From Bacteroidota bacterium (lineage in GTDB: Bacteria > Bacteroidota > Bacteroidia > AKYH767-A > 2013-40CM-41-45): 20,451 nt of DNA. This document shows, piece after piece, positions 1 to 6,561 of the stretch; within the stretch, counting starts at the first letter, position 1; each line of letters opens with the position of its first letter. Both the position numbers and the translations under genes were made by a program. The notes beneath the pieces are model-generated. The model was not told the origin of the DNA, made no database searches, and saw only the letters and a list, made by a program, of their open reading frames with translations. Where the stretch lies: the NCBI GenBank assembly GCA_016720655.1, contig JADKKE010000027.1, forward strand, positions 1 to 20,451, in the 5' to 3' direction.

Positions 1-151
1 TTTGGTGGTAATCGGTTTCAGTCCGGGAACCAGTGAAGAACATTGATCCGGGCTCCCCGCCTTTTATCACGTGAACTCCAAAGTATTTTGAATTATCAAA
101 ACATTTGCGTAACGGTATACCCGCGCCGGCGTCTATTTTGCCGGAGATATT
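1..151 (-). pseudogene. metF: metF continuation with multiple frame jumps, cut by window edge
   Basis: Read on the minus strand, this stretch keeps conserved MetF segments in different frames: LKYL, then KIDAGAG, then YTVTQMF, then FDNSKYF, then DKRRGARINV, then PGLKPITTK. At least five indels in about 150 bp would be needed, several at runs of A or T. Conserved protein sequence surviving in shifted frames argues for base-calling or contig-end error rather than an old pseudogene, which would also have accumulated substitutions. The gene continues beyond position 1. Confidence 0.75.
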
Positions 152-736
152 TCAAAGATAAGGCGAGTTCGGTGCTTCAAAATGTTTCTCCGGATAGCCT
201 GCAACACCAATACAGAAATTTGAGGATGCAACATCTTTCAGTTCTTCATCGAGGTAAATTCCATGGTTCATATTCACCACCTGCATCACAAGATCCAAAG
301 CAAACTTGTGTCCAAACGGATCCGGCTCGAAGACGGATTCCGATTTTATCGCATCTCCACGCAATAACAAAACATTGTCGATGCCGAGAAAGCTAAGGTC
401 AATCAATGCATTCTCGGTTTCTTCTCTCGAGAATCCACCTACTCTAAAATAATGAGGCATATTGTCCACTTTGTATGATTGATGATCGCTGCACAAATGC
501 CCTACTGTGCCCGGACGTTTTCGCATGGAAATTTTTTCAAGAAGACCATTGCTGTGTTTCTTGTAAACATATTCCTCGCGGTGATAGGTGACATCGACAA
601 AACTCGGTTTGAAATTCATAATCGGATCCAGGATATCATATATACTTTGGATACTCTTGCCTTTCAGCGGAGGTAAAATTTCAACGGAAAATAATGTCTT
701 GCCTTTTGCCTTATTCAGGTGTTCGATAACTTTCAT
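152..736 (-). CDS. metF: Methylenetetrahydrofolate reductase, N-terminal part (frame lost at 3' end)
   Basis: MetF reduces 5,10-methylene-THF to 5-methyl-THF for methionine synthesis in the cytoplasm, using FAD. The open frame gives 194 residues, whereas the family is about 300-320. Visible hallmarks are FSVEILPP with Glu19 (equivalent to the catalytic Glu of FEFFPP), DVTYHREEY near 48-56, LLLRGD with Asp128, and VAGYPEKHFEAPN near the end. After FEAPN the frame reaches a stop at 152, but recognisable MetF sequence continues to position 1 in alternating frames. Inside the open frame, residues about 79-88 (+ strand about 475-505) read HLCSDHQ where a one-base shift gives the family-like VGICAAI, so a compensating indel pair is likely there too. 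The gene starts 18 bp after the stop of the upstream secreted-protein gene on the same strand, so co-transcription is likely. The identification is secure; the integrity of the sequence is not. Confidence 0.9.
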   Translation of the reverse strand: MKVIEHLNKAKGKTLFSVEILPPLKGKSIQSIYDILDPIMNFKPSFVDVTYHREEYVYKKHSNGLLEKISMRKRPGTVGHLCSDHQSYKVDNMPHYFRVGGFSREETENALIDLSFLGIDNVLLLRGDAIKSESVFEPDPFGHKFALDLVMQVVNMNHGIYLDEELKDVASSNFCIGVAGYPEKHFEAPNSPYL

Positions 737-754
737 ACAGTGAGATAGAGAATA

Positions 755-2806
755 TTATTTTCTGAAAATGGACAAAGTGCCATGGTGTTCCGTGTCTTTT
801 GCATCGGCAACTTTCAGGATGTAAAAATAAGTTCCATCCTTCAGGTTTTCGCCATTCCAGTCGTTCAGGTAGTTCGTGTTTTTATAGACTTCTTTTCCCC
901 AGCGGTCGAAAACGGTCAGACTGCTGTTTGGGTATTGTTCAAGATTCTTGACGACAAATATATCGTTTCGTTTGTCATCATTTGGTGTGAATACATTGGG
1001 TACGATAACTTCTGTATTTAATACACGGAATTCACACCAGTTAGACAAGGAAACAAGTTCCGGACTTCCATTGTTCGAACTGCGGATGCGAACATGATAC
1101 AAGCCATTTTGAGTCGGTTTTTCGTAACGATAAGTTGTTCCTGTTGTTGCGGATCCGGATACGACGAAAGCATTTCCCAGACTGTCGATTTGAACCACCT
1201 CGTAAGTTGGGTTGTTCCAGCCCCAATAGTTTGTCCAGCTCAGATCTATGGAAATAGAATCAGCATTCTCTGTGCATTGCAGAAAGATGCTTTGTATTGA
1301 ATCCGACAATGGTGTTTCATATCCTGTATTCAATGTAGTTTTTACACCATAATTGTATGGCTGTGTTTCTACGCTTGCTGTCATGTCAGTGTAGATCGTA
1401 TCGTTAAGGACATTAATTGTTGCCAGAGAAAGGTATGGACCAGCAGGTAAATCGCTTCTGAACAATTCATATTTCACAAAGTTACCGCTTGTGAGCCCGA
1501 TGGGCACAGACCAGGTTATTTCCATGGCATCGTTAGTTGAATTGACGCTTACATTCAATAAATCTGTAGTGCCAATAAAACAATCACTGATCGAAACCCG
1601 GAGTGTATCGTTTTCGGCCATGTCGTCTCCACAACGATTTAGCAAGACATCAAGATCGTTTCCTCTCTTTGTCCACAAAGCATAAGTTCCATTTTGTACC
1701 AATCGGTTGTTAAGAGCTACCCGGATGTGATCAGTAAAACCGCTTGTACAGCCGAGAGCTGTTGCCGCAATTATTGGCAGTGGTGTGGAATTTGGTCCCA
1801 GCATACGGAATTCGGAACCGTCAAGAGAAAGAGAAGCACATTGAATTTGTTGAGGAAGATAAATATCCAAAAGTGAATCATTGCACAACACAGGTGTTAT
1901 TGTGGAAAGGTTCATTTCCGGAATAATGTTACACAAAGCCTGTACATTGATTTGCATGTCCCGCATCACGGAACCAATTAAAATTCCATTCCGGTATTCA
2001 TCGATACGAATCACCACGACACCAACCTGAAGCTGATCAGGAATGAAGTTCAGGATTCCGTCAGGAGCCGTCAATGCAGTTCCTGATGTTGTAGAAAGAG
2101 GATTCGTTGCACTTAAACTTCCGGAATAGAGGAGATCGACTACCGGATTCCCGGAGCCGAGTGAGCCTTGAGCCGGAACCAATGAATAGACAAGGGAGTC
2201 GGAATCAATGTCGACAATTTGTCCATCGTAATTCACTGTTTGATTAACACATGTCAGGGCAACAGGTCCATTTCCAGATACAGGTGATGTGTTGGAAGGA
2301 TAATTCAAATTATCAAGAAAAGCTTCCAGGTAAATGGAGTAAAGATCTGCTGAGTTTACTGTGGTGATGATAGCATTTCTGTTAATGAGTTCACAATGCA
2401 GGCTCCAGTCGGAGCAAGCTTGAGGAAGTGTGAAAGTGCCTTCGTAAACATATTTGCGAATGCCATATGCTGAACCACCAGTACATGTAGTTGCCCCGCA
2501 CGGTGGGTAATCACCGGTAGGGACTTCAATTCCCCCGCCACTTAGCAATGGAATAGTCGAAACTCCGCTTGCAGTGCAGGTGGTGCTTTCGTATTGAATA
2601 TCGAGTGTCGTATACACTTGTTGTCCCGTGGCTGCGCAGTCGGAGTAGAGATCCACTCTTACTTTTACCTGATTGCCCGGTAAACAGACATACGTGATAT
2701 CAGCCGCCGCCGCATGACTTGCTTTTGCTGAATTATTAGAAAGCAAAATAAACACACACAACAGCAGCCTGTGACGGATAATCAAAAGATGTAGGATTTT
2801 CTTCAA
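755..2806 (-). CDS. Secreted protein with gliding-motility (CHU_C) T9SS C-terminal domain
   Basis: This 683-residue protein is predicted to be exported and then carried over the outer membrane by the type IX secretion system. Residues 1 to about 28 are a signal peptide with a basic start, a long Leu/Ile/Val core and an SAKA cleavage region. The mature start, SHAAAADITYVCLPGN, belongs to a module of paired Cys and Ig-like beta segments repeated among Bacteroidota secreted proteins; a relative is encoded at 12763-14197. Residues about 420-510 resemble a fibronectin type III fold (MEITWSVP, YELFRSD, YNYGVKT). Residues about 599-683 are a CHU_C sorting domain with VPNVFTPNDD, FDRWGKEVY and DGTYFYILKV. 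The function of the cargo is unknown. The ATG at 2806 directly begins the signal peptide. metF follows 18 bp downstream. Confidence 0.88.
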   Translation of the reverse strand: MKKILHLLIIRHRLLLCVFILLSNNSAKASHAAAADITYVCLPGNQVKVRVDLYSDCAATGQQVYTTLDIQYESTTCTASGVSTIPLLSGGGIEVPTGDYPPCGATTCTGGSAYGIRKYVYEGTFTLPQACSDWSLHCELINRNAIITTVNSADLYSIYLEAFLDNLNYPSNTSPVSGNGPVALTCVNQTVNYDGQIVDIDSDSLVYSLVPAQGSLGSGNPVVDLLYSGSLSATNPLSTTSGTALTAPDGILNFIPDQLQVGVVVIRIDEYRNGILIGSVMRDMQINVQALCNIIPEMNLSTITPVLCNDSLLDIYLPQQIQCASLSLDGSEFRMLGPNSTPLPIIAATALGCTSGFTDHIRVALNNRLVQNGTYALWTKRGNDLDVLLNRCGDDMAENDTLRVSISDCFIGTTDLLNVSVNSTNDAMEITWSVPIGLTSGNFVKYELFRSDLPAGPYLSLATINVLNDTIYTDMTASVETQPYNYGVKTTLNTGYETPLSDSIQSIFLQCTENADSISIDLSWTNYWGWNNPTYEVVQIDSLGNAFVVSGSATTGTTYRYEKPTQNGLYHVRIRSSNNGSPELVSLSNWCEFRVLNTEVIVPNVFTPNDDKRNDIFVVKNLEQYPNSSLTVFDRWGKEVYKNTNYLNDWNGENLKDGTYFYILKVADAKDTEHHGTLSIFRK

Positions 2807-3173
2807 TTAAAGATGTTGTTCAGGCGATGGGAATCTCGCAAATATACGTGAGCAGGTCTTTGGATTCATGATATTTTTACATCAAACGGTTTAGGTTTTA
2901 AACCTGTGACCACTGAAATTTCATTTGCACAAGCTCTGATTGATGGTTTCAAATTTGCAAATGCATTCGGATAATATTTTCAAATTCAGTCTTCTGCCTA
3001 TTGATTTATTGTCAAACAGATCAGCGATTTAGACATTTCCTGCCCGAAAAAAGCGTACCTTCGCGGCTGAAAATTTGCGGAAAAAACTGAAGTAAAAGTG
3101 CATTAATCTTTGTCTTCCAGCTATTTTTTTTCGATAAATATATTATAATCAGCCTGTTACTTATTCGACTGAA
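2807..3173. other. Divergent intergenic region between the CHU_C gene and lepA
   Basis: These 367 bp separate two divergently transcribed genes and must hold both promoters. No ORF with family resemblance was seen. One promoter-like box for lepA is listed separately at 3056-3063. No strong hairpin terminator was found. Confidence 0.6.
3056..3063 (+). promoter_or_regulatory. Candidate -7 promoter box for lepA
   Basis: TACCTTCG matches the Bacteroidota -7 consensus TAnnTTTG at all but one fixed position and lies about 110 bp before the GTG start. No clear TTTG -33 partner is visible at the usual distance. Confidence 0.35.
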
Positions 3174-4961
3174 GTGAAGAACATTAGAAATTTCTGCATC
3201 ATTGCCCATATTGATCACGGGAAGAGTACTCTCGCGGATCGTCTGCTTGAATTTACCAAAACCATCACTTCCCGTCAGGCACAGGATCAGGTTTTGGACG
3301 ATATGGACCTGGAGCGCGAGCGCGGTATCACCATCAAGAGCCATGCGATCCAGATGAAATACTCTTTTAAGGGTGAGGATTATATTCTGAACTTAATCGA
3401 CACTCCCGGTCACGTTGATTTTTCGTATGAAGTTTCCCGTTCCATTGCTGCATGTGAAGGAGCTCTCCTGATTGTGGATGCTGCGCAGGGAATTCAGGCG
3501 CAAACGATCTCGAATCTTTACCTCGCGATGGAGCATGATCTCACGATCGTTCCGATTTTGAATAAAATTGATCTTCCAAGCGCAGAGCCTGAACTGGTGA
3601 AAGATCAGATTGTAGATCTGGTAGGTTGTGAACGCGATGCCATTATTCCTGCGAGCGCGAAGACCGGTTTGGGTATTGAAGATATCCTTGAGGCGATAGT
3701 TACACGCATTCCGGCACCGAAAGGAAATCCGGAAGCACCATTGAAGGCACTGATTTTTGATTCTGTATTTAATTCATTCCGTGGAATCATCGCTTATTTC
3801 CGTGTATTCGATGGAGAAATTCGGAAAGGTGACAGAGTGAAATTTGTGGCTACTGGTAATGATTATGTTGCCGATGAAATCGGTATTCTCAAACTTGAAA
3901 AGGAAGCACGCACAGTGGTTCAGGCCGGGGATGTAGGATATATCATTTCGGGTATCAAAGAAGCAAGAGAAGTAAAAGTTGGAGATACCATTACACATTT
4001 GGTCAATCCATGTCTTGAGGCGATCAAAGGTTTTGAAGATGTGAAGCCCATGGTCTTTGCCGGGATTTATCCCGTGGATACTGATGAATACGAAGAGCTC
4101 CGTAATTCCATGGAGAAACTGCAGCTCAACGATGCGTCTCTTGTGTTTCAGCCGGAAAGTTCTGCGGCTCTTGGTTTTGGTTTCCGCTGCGGATTTCTTG
4201 GAATGTTGCACATGGAAATCATACAGGAAAGATTGGAGCGTGAGTTTGATATGACTGTGATTACTACTGTTCCCAACGTTAGTTATACTGCATATCTTAC
4301 CAATGGCGAAATCACCACGATTCACAATCCGAGTGAAATGCCTGATCCGAATTATCTCCTCAAGATTGAGGAGCCCTATATCAAAGCTCAGATTATCACC
4401 AAAGCAGAATACATTGGTGCGATTATGACTCTGTGCATAGGGAAGCGCGGAAGTATTGTCAACCAGCATTATCTTACCACGGATCGTGTCGAGTTGCAAT
4501 TCAATATGCCTCTGGCGGAAATCGTTTTTGATTTTTATGATAAACTCAAATCGATCTCCAAGGGATATGCATCTTTTGATTACCATCCGATCGGAGTTCA
4601 GGAGAGTGATCTAGTTAAACTTGATATCCGCCTCAATGGAGAACCGGTCGATGCATTATCAGCTTTGGTTCACCGTATCCACTCTTTTGATTTCGGAAAA
4701 AAGATGTGTGAAAAGCTAAAAGAACTTATCACACGCCAGCAGTTTGAAATTATTATCCAGGCCAGTATTGGTTCCAAAATTATTGCCCGTGAAACAGTAA
4801 AAGCTTTGCGTAAAGACGTAACAGCAAAATGTTATGGCGGTGATATTTCACGTAAACGTAAACTTCTGGAAAAACAGAAGGAAGGAAAGAAGCGGATGCG
4901 TCAGGTTGGTAATGTTGAGATTCCGCAGCAGGCATTCCTTGCGGTGTTGAAGCTGGATTGA
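3174..4961 (+). CDS. lepA: Elongation factor 4 (LepA), back-translocating ribosomal GTPase
   Basis: LepA is a cytoplasmic translational GTPase that acts on stalled or mistranslocated ribosomes. The 595-residue length is typical. GTPase motifs are all present: G1 AHIDHGKST at 11-19, G2 RGIT at 50-53, G3 DTPGH at 76-80, G4 NKID at 130-133 and G5 SAK near 160. The C-terminal LepA-specific domain is complete, with KRGSIVNQHYL, the CYGGDISRKRKLLEKQKEGK segment and the terminal PQQAFLAVL. The start is GTG: the first in-frame stop upstream is TAA at 3135-3137, with no ATG between, and the protein start MKNIRNFCIIAHIDHGKST is the expected one. The stop is followed by a T-run without a convincing stem. 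Nothing unusual was seen. Confidence 0.97.
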   Translation: MKNIRNFCIIAHIDHGKSTLADRLLEFTKTITSRQAQDQVLDDMDLERERGITIKSHAIQMKYSFKGEDYILNLIDTPGHVDFSYEVSRSIAACEGALLIVDAAQGIQAQTISNLYLAMEHDLTIVPILNKIDLPSAEPELVKDQIVDLVGCERDAIIPASAKTGLGIEDILEAIVTRIPAPKGNPEAPLKALIFDSVFNSFRGIIAYFRVFDGEIRKGDRVKFVATGNDYVADEIGILKLEKEARTVVQAGDVGYIISGIKEAREVKVGDTITHLVNPCLEAIKGFEDVKPMVFAGIYPVDTDEYEELRNSMEKLQLNDASLVFQPESSAALGFGFRCGFLGMLHMEIIQERLEREFDMTVITTVPNVSYTAYLTNGEITTIHNPSEMPDPNYLLKIEEPYIKAQIITKAEYIGAIMTLCIGKRGSIVNQHYLTTDRVELQFNMPLAEIVFDFYDKLKSISKGYASFDYHPIGVQESDLVKLDIRLNGEPVDALSALVHRIHSFDFGKKMCEKLKELITRQQFEIIIQASIGSKIIARETVKALRKDVTAKCYGGDISRKRKLLEKQKEGKKRMRQVGNVEIPQQAFLAVLKLD

Positions 4962-5034
4962 TTTTTTTTCTTCATACAAACTATCAATCAGGAATTGACC
5001 CAAACCTTTCTTTTCGATTTTCCCTGTTATTAAT

Positions 5035-5110
5035 CTAGCCCCGGGTGTAGCAAGCGTTGCTTGTGCGATGGGGCGGAACACGGGCAGGCCCTATGATGCG
5101 AAGTGTGTGG
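5035..5110. repeat. Nested-hairpin GC-rich intergenic element
   Basis: GCCCC at 5038-5042 pairs with GGGGC at 5070-5074, enclosing CAAGC (5051-5055) and GCTTG (5059-5063) around a GTT loop. Base composition is much richer in GC than the surroundings. The wording (AGCCCCGGGTG, then GGGGCGGAACACGGGCAGGCCC) resembles intergenic repeat families that I recall as common in Bacteroidota genomes. Only one copy is in this window, so repeat status is inferred. Confidence 0.4.
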
Positions 5111-5520
5111 TGTCGCTCCAATAAATTTTACATGAAATCATATTACAACAGCAGTTCAATCTACTGCAGCGATTGTCTCTGAACCGTAATATCCTTTGTT
5201 TATACACTGTCAGATTCGAGCCTTACTATATCTATAGTTGAATTGTTTGCTAATGGGCCATCGGCTTTAAGCCATTTATCAAGGTATTTTGATTTTTTTT
5301 TGGCGGGAATCAGCCCTGAATTTGTAAAAAGTCTTCCAATTTTTGAAAAATTCGCAGTATTCCAGAAAAATGCTACAATTGGAATCAGGGGATGTATTGT
5401 GAAATCCAGGAAATTGAAACCACATATCCAGAAAACGTCCAAAAAACTGTATATTTCTACCACTTATCCAGAATTCCCGCCAGTGGTACAGTTTGGATGG
5501 TAATGCCCCTGCCTTGATAG

Positions 5521-5528
5521 TATCTTAG
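5521..5528 (+). promoter_or_regulatory. Candidate -7 box upstream of the peptide genes
   Basis: TATCTTAG differs from TAnnTTTG at one fixed base. A TTTG at 5492-5495 could serve as a -33 element, although the 25-bp gap is slightly long. It would give a leader of about 165 nt that includes the hairpin at 5623-5646. Confidence 0.27.
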
Positions 5529-5700
5529 AGTCATCATTCAGAAAAAGATTACAAAAACAGAAGAAAGAATAGAACGAACACAAATTCAAAAAACACGAAT
5601 CGAATCACTCAAAATATTTAATAGAGGAGTAAGCTGAAAATCCTCTCCCACAAAAACCAGGGTTCAACAGAGTAAGCACAACCATCCAATACCAAATAAA

Positions 5701-5838
5701 ATGAAAACTTCAAAAAGTACAAAACCAGTTTCCGGAAAGAAACTTTCTAAAAACGAATCCAAAGCGATCGTTGGTGGTAAAAGTATCAAAGGAAGAATCA
5801 ACAAATCGAAACTCCAGTCTAATACTGGCATTTCTTAA
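5701..5838 (+). CDS. Double-glycine leader peptide, copy 1 (bacteriocin/RiPP/pheromone-type precursor)
   Basis: This is a 45-residue ORF. The first 26 residues form a leader, MKTSKSTKPVSGKKLSKNES followed by KAIVGG. Counted back from the second Gly (-1), it has Leu at -12, Ser at -11, Glu at -8, Ile at -4 and Gly-Gly at -2/-1. This is the LSxxE(x)xxIxGG signature cut by C39-peptidase ABC exporters. The predicted core is KSIKGRINKSKLQSNTGIS: 19 residues, five Lys/Arg, no acidic residue, no Cys, no aromatic. A second copy lies 87 bp downstream; 13 of 19 core positions are identical. No transporter, maturase or immunity gene is recognisable in the window. The role (bacteriocin, signal or modified peptide) is unknown. 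The ATG follows an A-rich leader with the segment CACAACC, shared with copy 2. Confidence 0.8.
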   Translation: MKTSKSTKPVSGKKLSKNESKAIVGGKSIKGRINKSKLQSNTGIS

Positions 5839-5847
5839 ACGATTCCC

Positions 5848-5873
5848 GGGCGAGTTTTGCTCGCCCTTTAATT
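5848..5873 (+). terminator. Rho-independent terminator between the two peptide genes
   Basis: GGGCGAG (5848-5854) and CTCGCCC (5860-5866) form a perfect 7-bp GC-rich stem around TTTTG, followed by TTTAATT. It begins 9 bp after the stop of copy 1, so copy 2 depends on read-through or on its own promoter. Confidence 0.75.
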
Positions 5874-5925
5874 CGAAATTTTATATTCTAAATAGTGTTA
5901 ACACAACCCTTTAAAACAAAAAAAA

Positions 5926-6066
5926 ATGAAAACTTCAAAAAACCCTACAAGACCAGTTTCTGGAAAGAAACTCTCTAAAACTGAAGCAAAAGCTATCGTT
6001 GGTGGCAAAAGCGTACGCCCAGGCACTAACAAATCAAAACTTCAGTCTAGTACTGGTATTTCCTAA
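5926..6066 (+). CDS. Double-glycine leader peptide, copy 2
   Basis: This 46-residue ORF is a clear paralogue of the one ending at 5838. The leader keeps MKTSK, PVSGKKLSK and KAIVGG, with Leu -12, Ser -11, Glu -8, Ile -4, Gly -2 and Gly -1. The predicted core is KSVRPGTNKSKLQSSTGIS, also 19 residues. Core differences concentrate in residues 3-7 (IKGRI against VRPGT) plus one Asn/Ser change, while NKSKLQS and TGIS are fixed. The ATG is preceded by GTTAACACAACC, matching GTAAGCACAACC before copy 1, so the duplication included the leader region. Codon use looks like that of neighbouring genes. Processing enzymes must be encoded elsewhere, if they exist. Confidence 0.8.
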   Translation: MKTSKNPTRPVSGKKLSKTEAKAIVGGKSVRPGTNKSKLQSSTGIS

Positions 6067-6187
6067 TCAATCTTTCGGGCTTATTCCATTGCCCGGACAC
6101 TAATGATGGGATACGATTCTTGATCCCTGGTTTGAAGCATCATTAAAGTTTTTGAATACAAATGCTTCTTAATACGATTAAAGAATG

Positions 6188-6225
6188 AAGTGAGAGACCT
6201 GTAAGTCTCTCACTTTGCATTTATA
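6188..6225 (+). terminator. Strong hairpin downstream of peptide copy 2, probable terminator
   Basis: AAGTGAGAGAC (6188-6198) pairs perfectly with GTCTCTCACTT (6205-6215) around a 6-nt loop, followed by the T-rich but interrupted tail TGCATTTATA. It lies about 120 bp after the copy 2 stop and is the best candidate for the end of that transcript. Confidence 0.55.
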
Positions 6226-6379
6226 GTCGGCCTTAATTATCGATGTCCTTTTTTTAACGGGTTATTCGAGGCATTTTTCGGTTGCTTTATAATGCAATTG
6301 TGAGTTTTAACATTTTGTTCCTTTTTAGTTTTTTAAAATACTGATTTGGAAAAATCGAAACATCTTTTTTCATTTTCTC

Positions 6380-6420
6380 CTGCGAAATCGCAGTGAATTA
6401 TGCCTTCTGCGAAAATGCAG
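6380..6420. promoter_or_regulatory. Twin palindromic operator-like motif
   Basis: CTGCGAAATCGCAG at 6380-6393 is a perfect 6-bp inverted repeat with a 2-nt centre. CTGCGAAAATGCAG at 6407-6420 matches 12 of its 14 positions. Start-to-start spacing is 27 bp. Two similar palindromes 140-180 bp before a start codon suggest paired binding of a dimeric regulator. The regulator is not known. Confidence 0.45.
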
Positions 6421-6448
6421 CTCCAATAAAACAATATAGCAGCAATAG

Positions 6449-6462
6449 GTGATACAGATCAA
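6449..6462. promoter_or_regulatory. Crp/Fnr-family binding site, Fnr-like
   Basis: GTGATacagATCAA matches nine of ten fixed bases of the Fnr-type palindrome TTGAT-N4-ATCAA. It lies 100 bp before the ATG at 6562 and about 60-66 bp before the possible transcription start, a spacing compatible with class I activation. A second such site precedes ric. Confidence 0.45.
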
Positions 6463-6561
6463 GTGAATACCTGACTTGAGTCATGTCTGGTAAGGGCATA
6501 AAAAATGAACATTTGTATACAATTATCCCTTAGTAATTTTTAAACATAAAAAAATAGTGTT

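Larger units (their letters stand above)
4962..5700. other. Gene-poor region between lepA and the peptide genes
   Basis: These 739 bp contain no coding region I can support. Two overlapping opposite-strand open frames of 86-87 codons (5200-5463 minus, 5243-5503 plus) have no recognisable family. Features seen are the nested GC-rich hairpin at 5038-5074, a small GCAGT/ACTGC hairpin at 5151-5167, the palindrome ACTATATCTATAGT at 5225-5238, and GGCTTTAAGCC at 5263-5273. An A-rich stretch (about 5540-5640) then leads to an AGAGGA/TCCTCT hairpin at 5623-5646. The last 170 bp probably form the leader of the first peptide gene. Confidence 0.5.
6067..6561. other. Regulatory-rich intergenic region upstream of the YceI-like lipoprotein gene
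   Basis: No coding region is supported in these 495 bp. They contain a CGGGC/GCCCG hairpin at 6076-6095 without a T-tail, a perfect 11-bp hairpin at 6188-6215, a twin 14-nt palindrome at 6380-6420, and an Fnr-like palindrome at 6449-6462. A weak -7-like box, AACATTTG, lies at 6508-6515 (one mismatch to TAnnTTTG). Confidence 0.6.

Noticed and set aside
43..396. 117-codon plus-strand open frame
   Set aside because: Antisense to metF, with no family-like sequence; the minus strand carries clear MetF motifs.
3205..3225. TTGATCA-like sequence near the lepA start as an Fnr site
   Set aside because: It encodes the invariant AHIDHGK motif, and no N4 spacer palindrome is present.
3774..4586. 270-codon minus-strand open frame
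   Set aside because: Lies entirely within lepA on the opposite strand and has the composition of a shadow frame.
5225..5238. ACTATATCTATAGT palindrome as an operator
   Set aside because: AT-rich, single copy and not near a supported promoter; kept only as a note.
5200..5503. Two overlapping opposite-strand frames of 86-87 codons after lepA
   Set aside because: No recognisable domain, no convincing start context, and both strands are open over an AT-rich stretch; treated as noncoding.
5701..5838. KGR motif in peptide core 1 as a sign of a radical-SAM RaS-type RiPP
   Set aside because: Only three residues, absent from copy 2, and no radical-SAM gene in the window.
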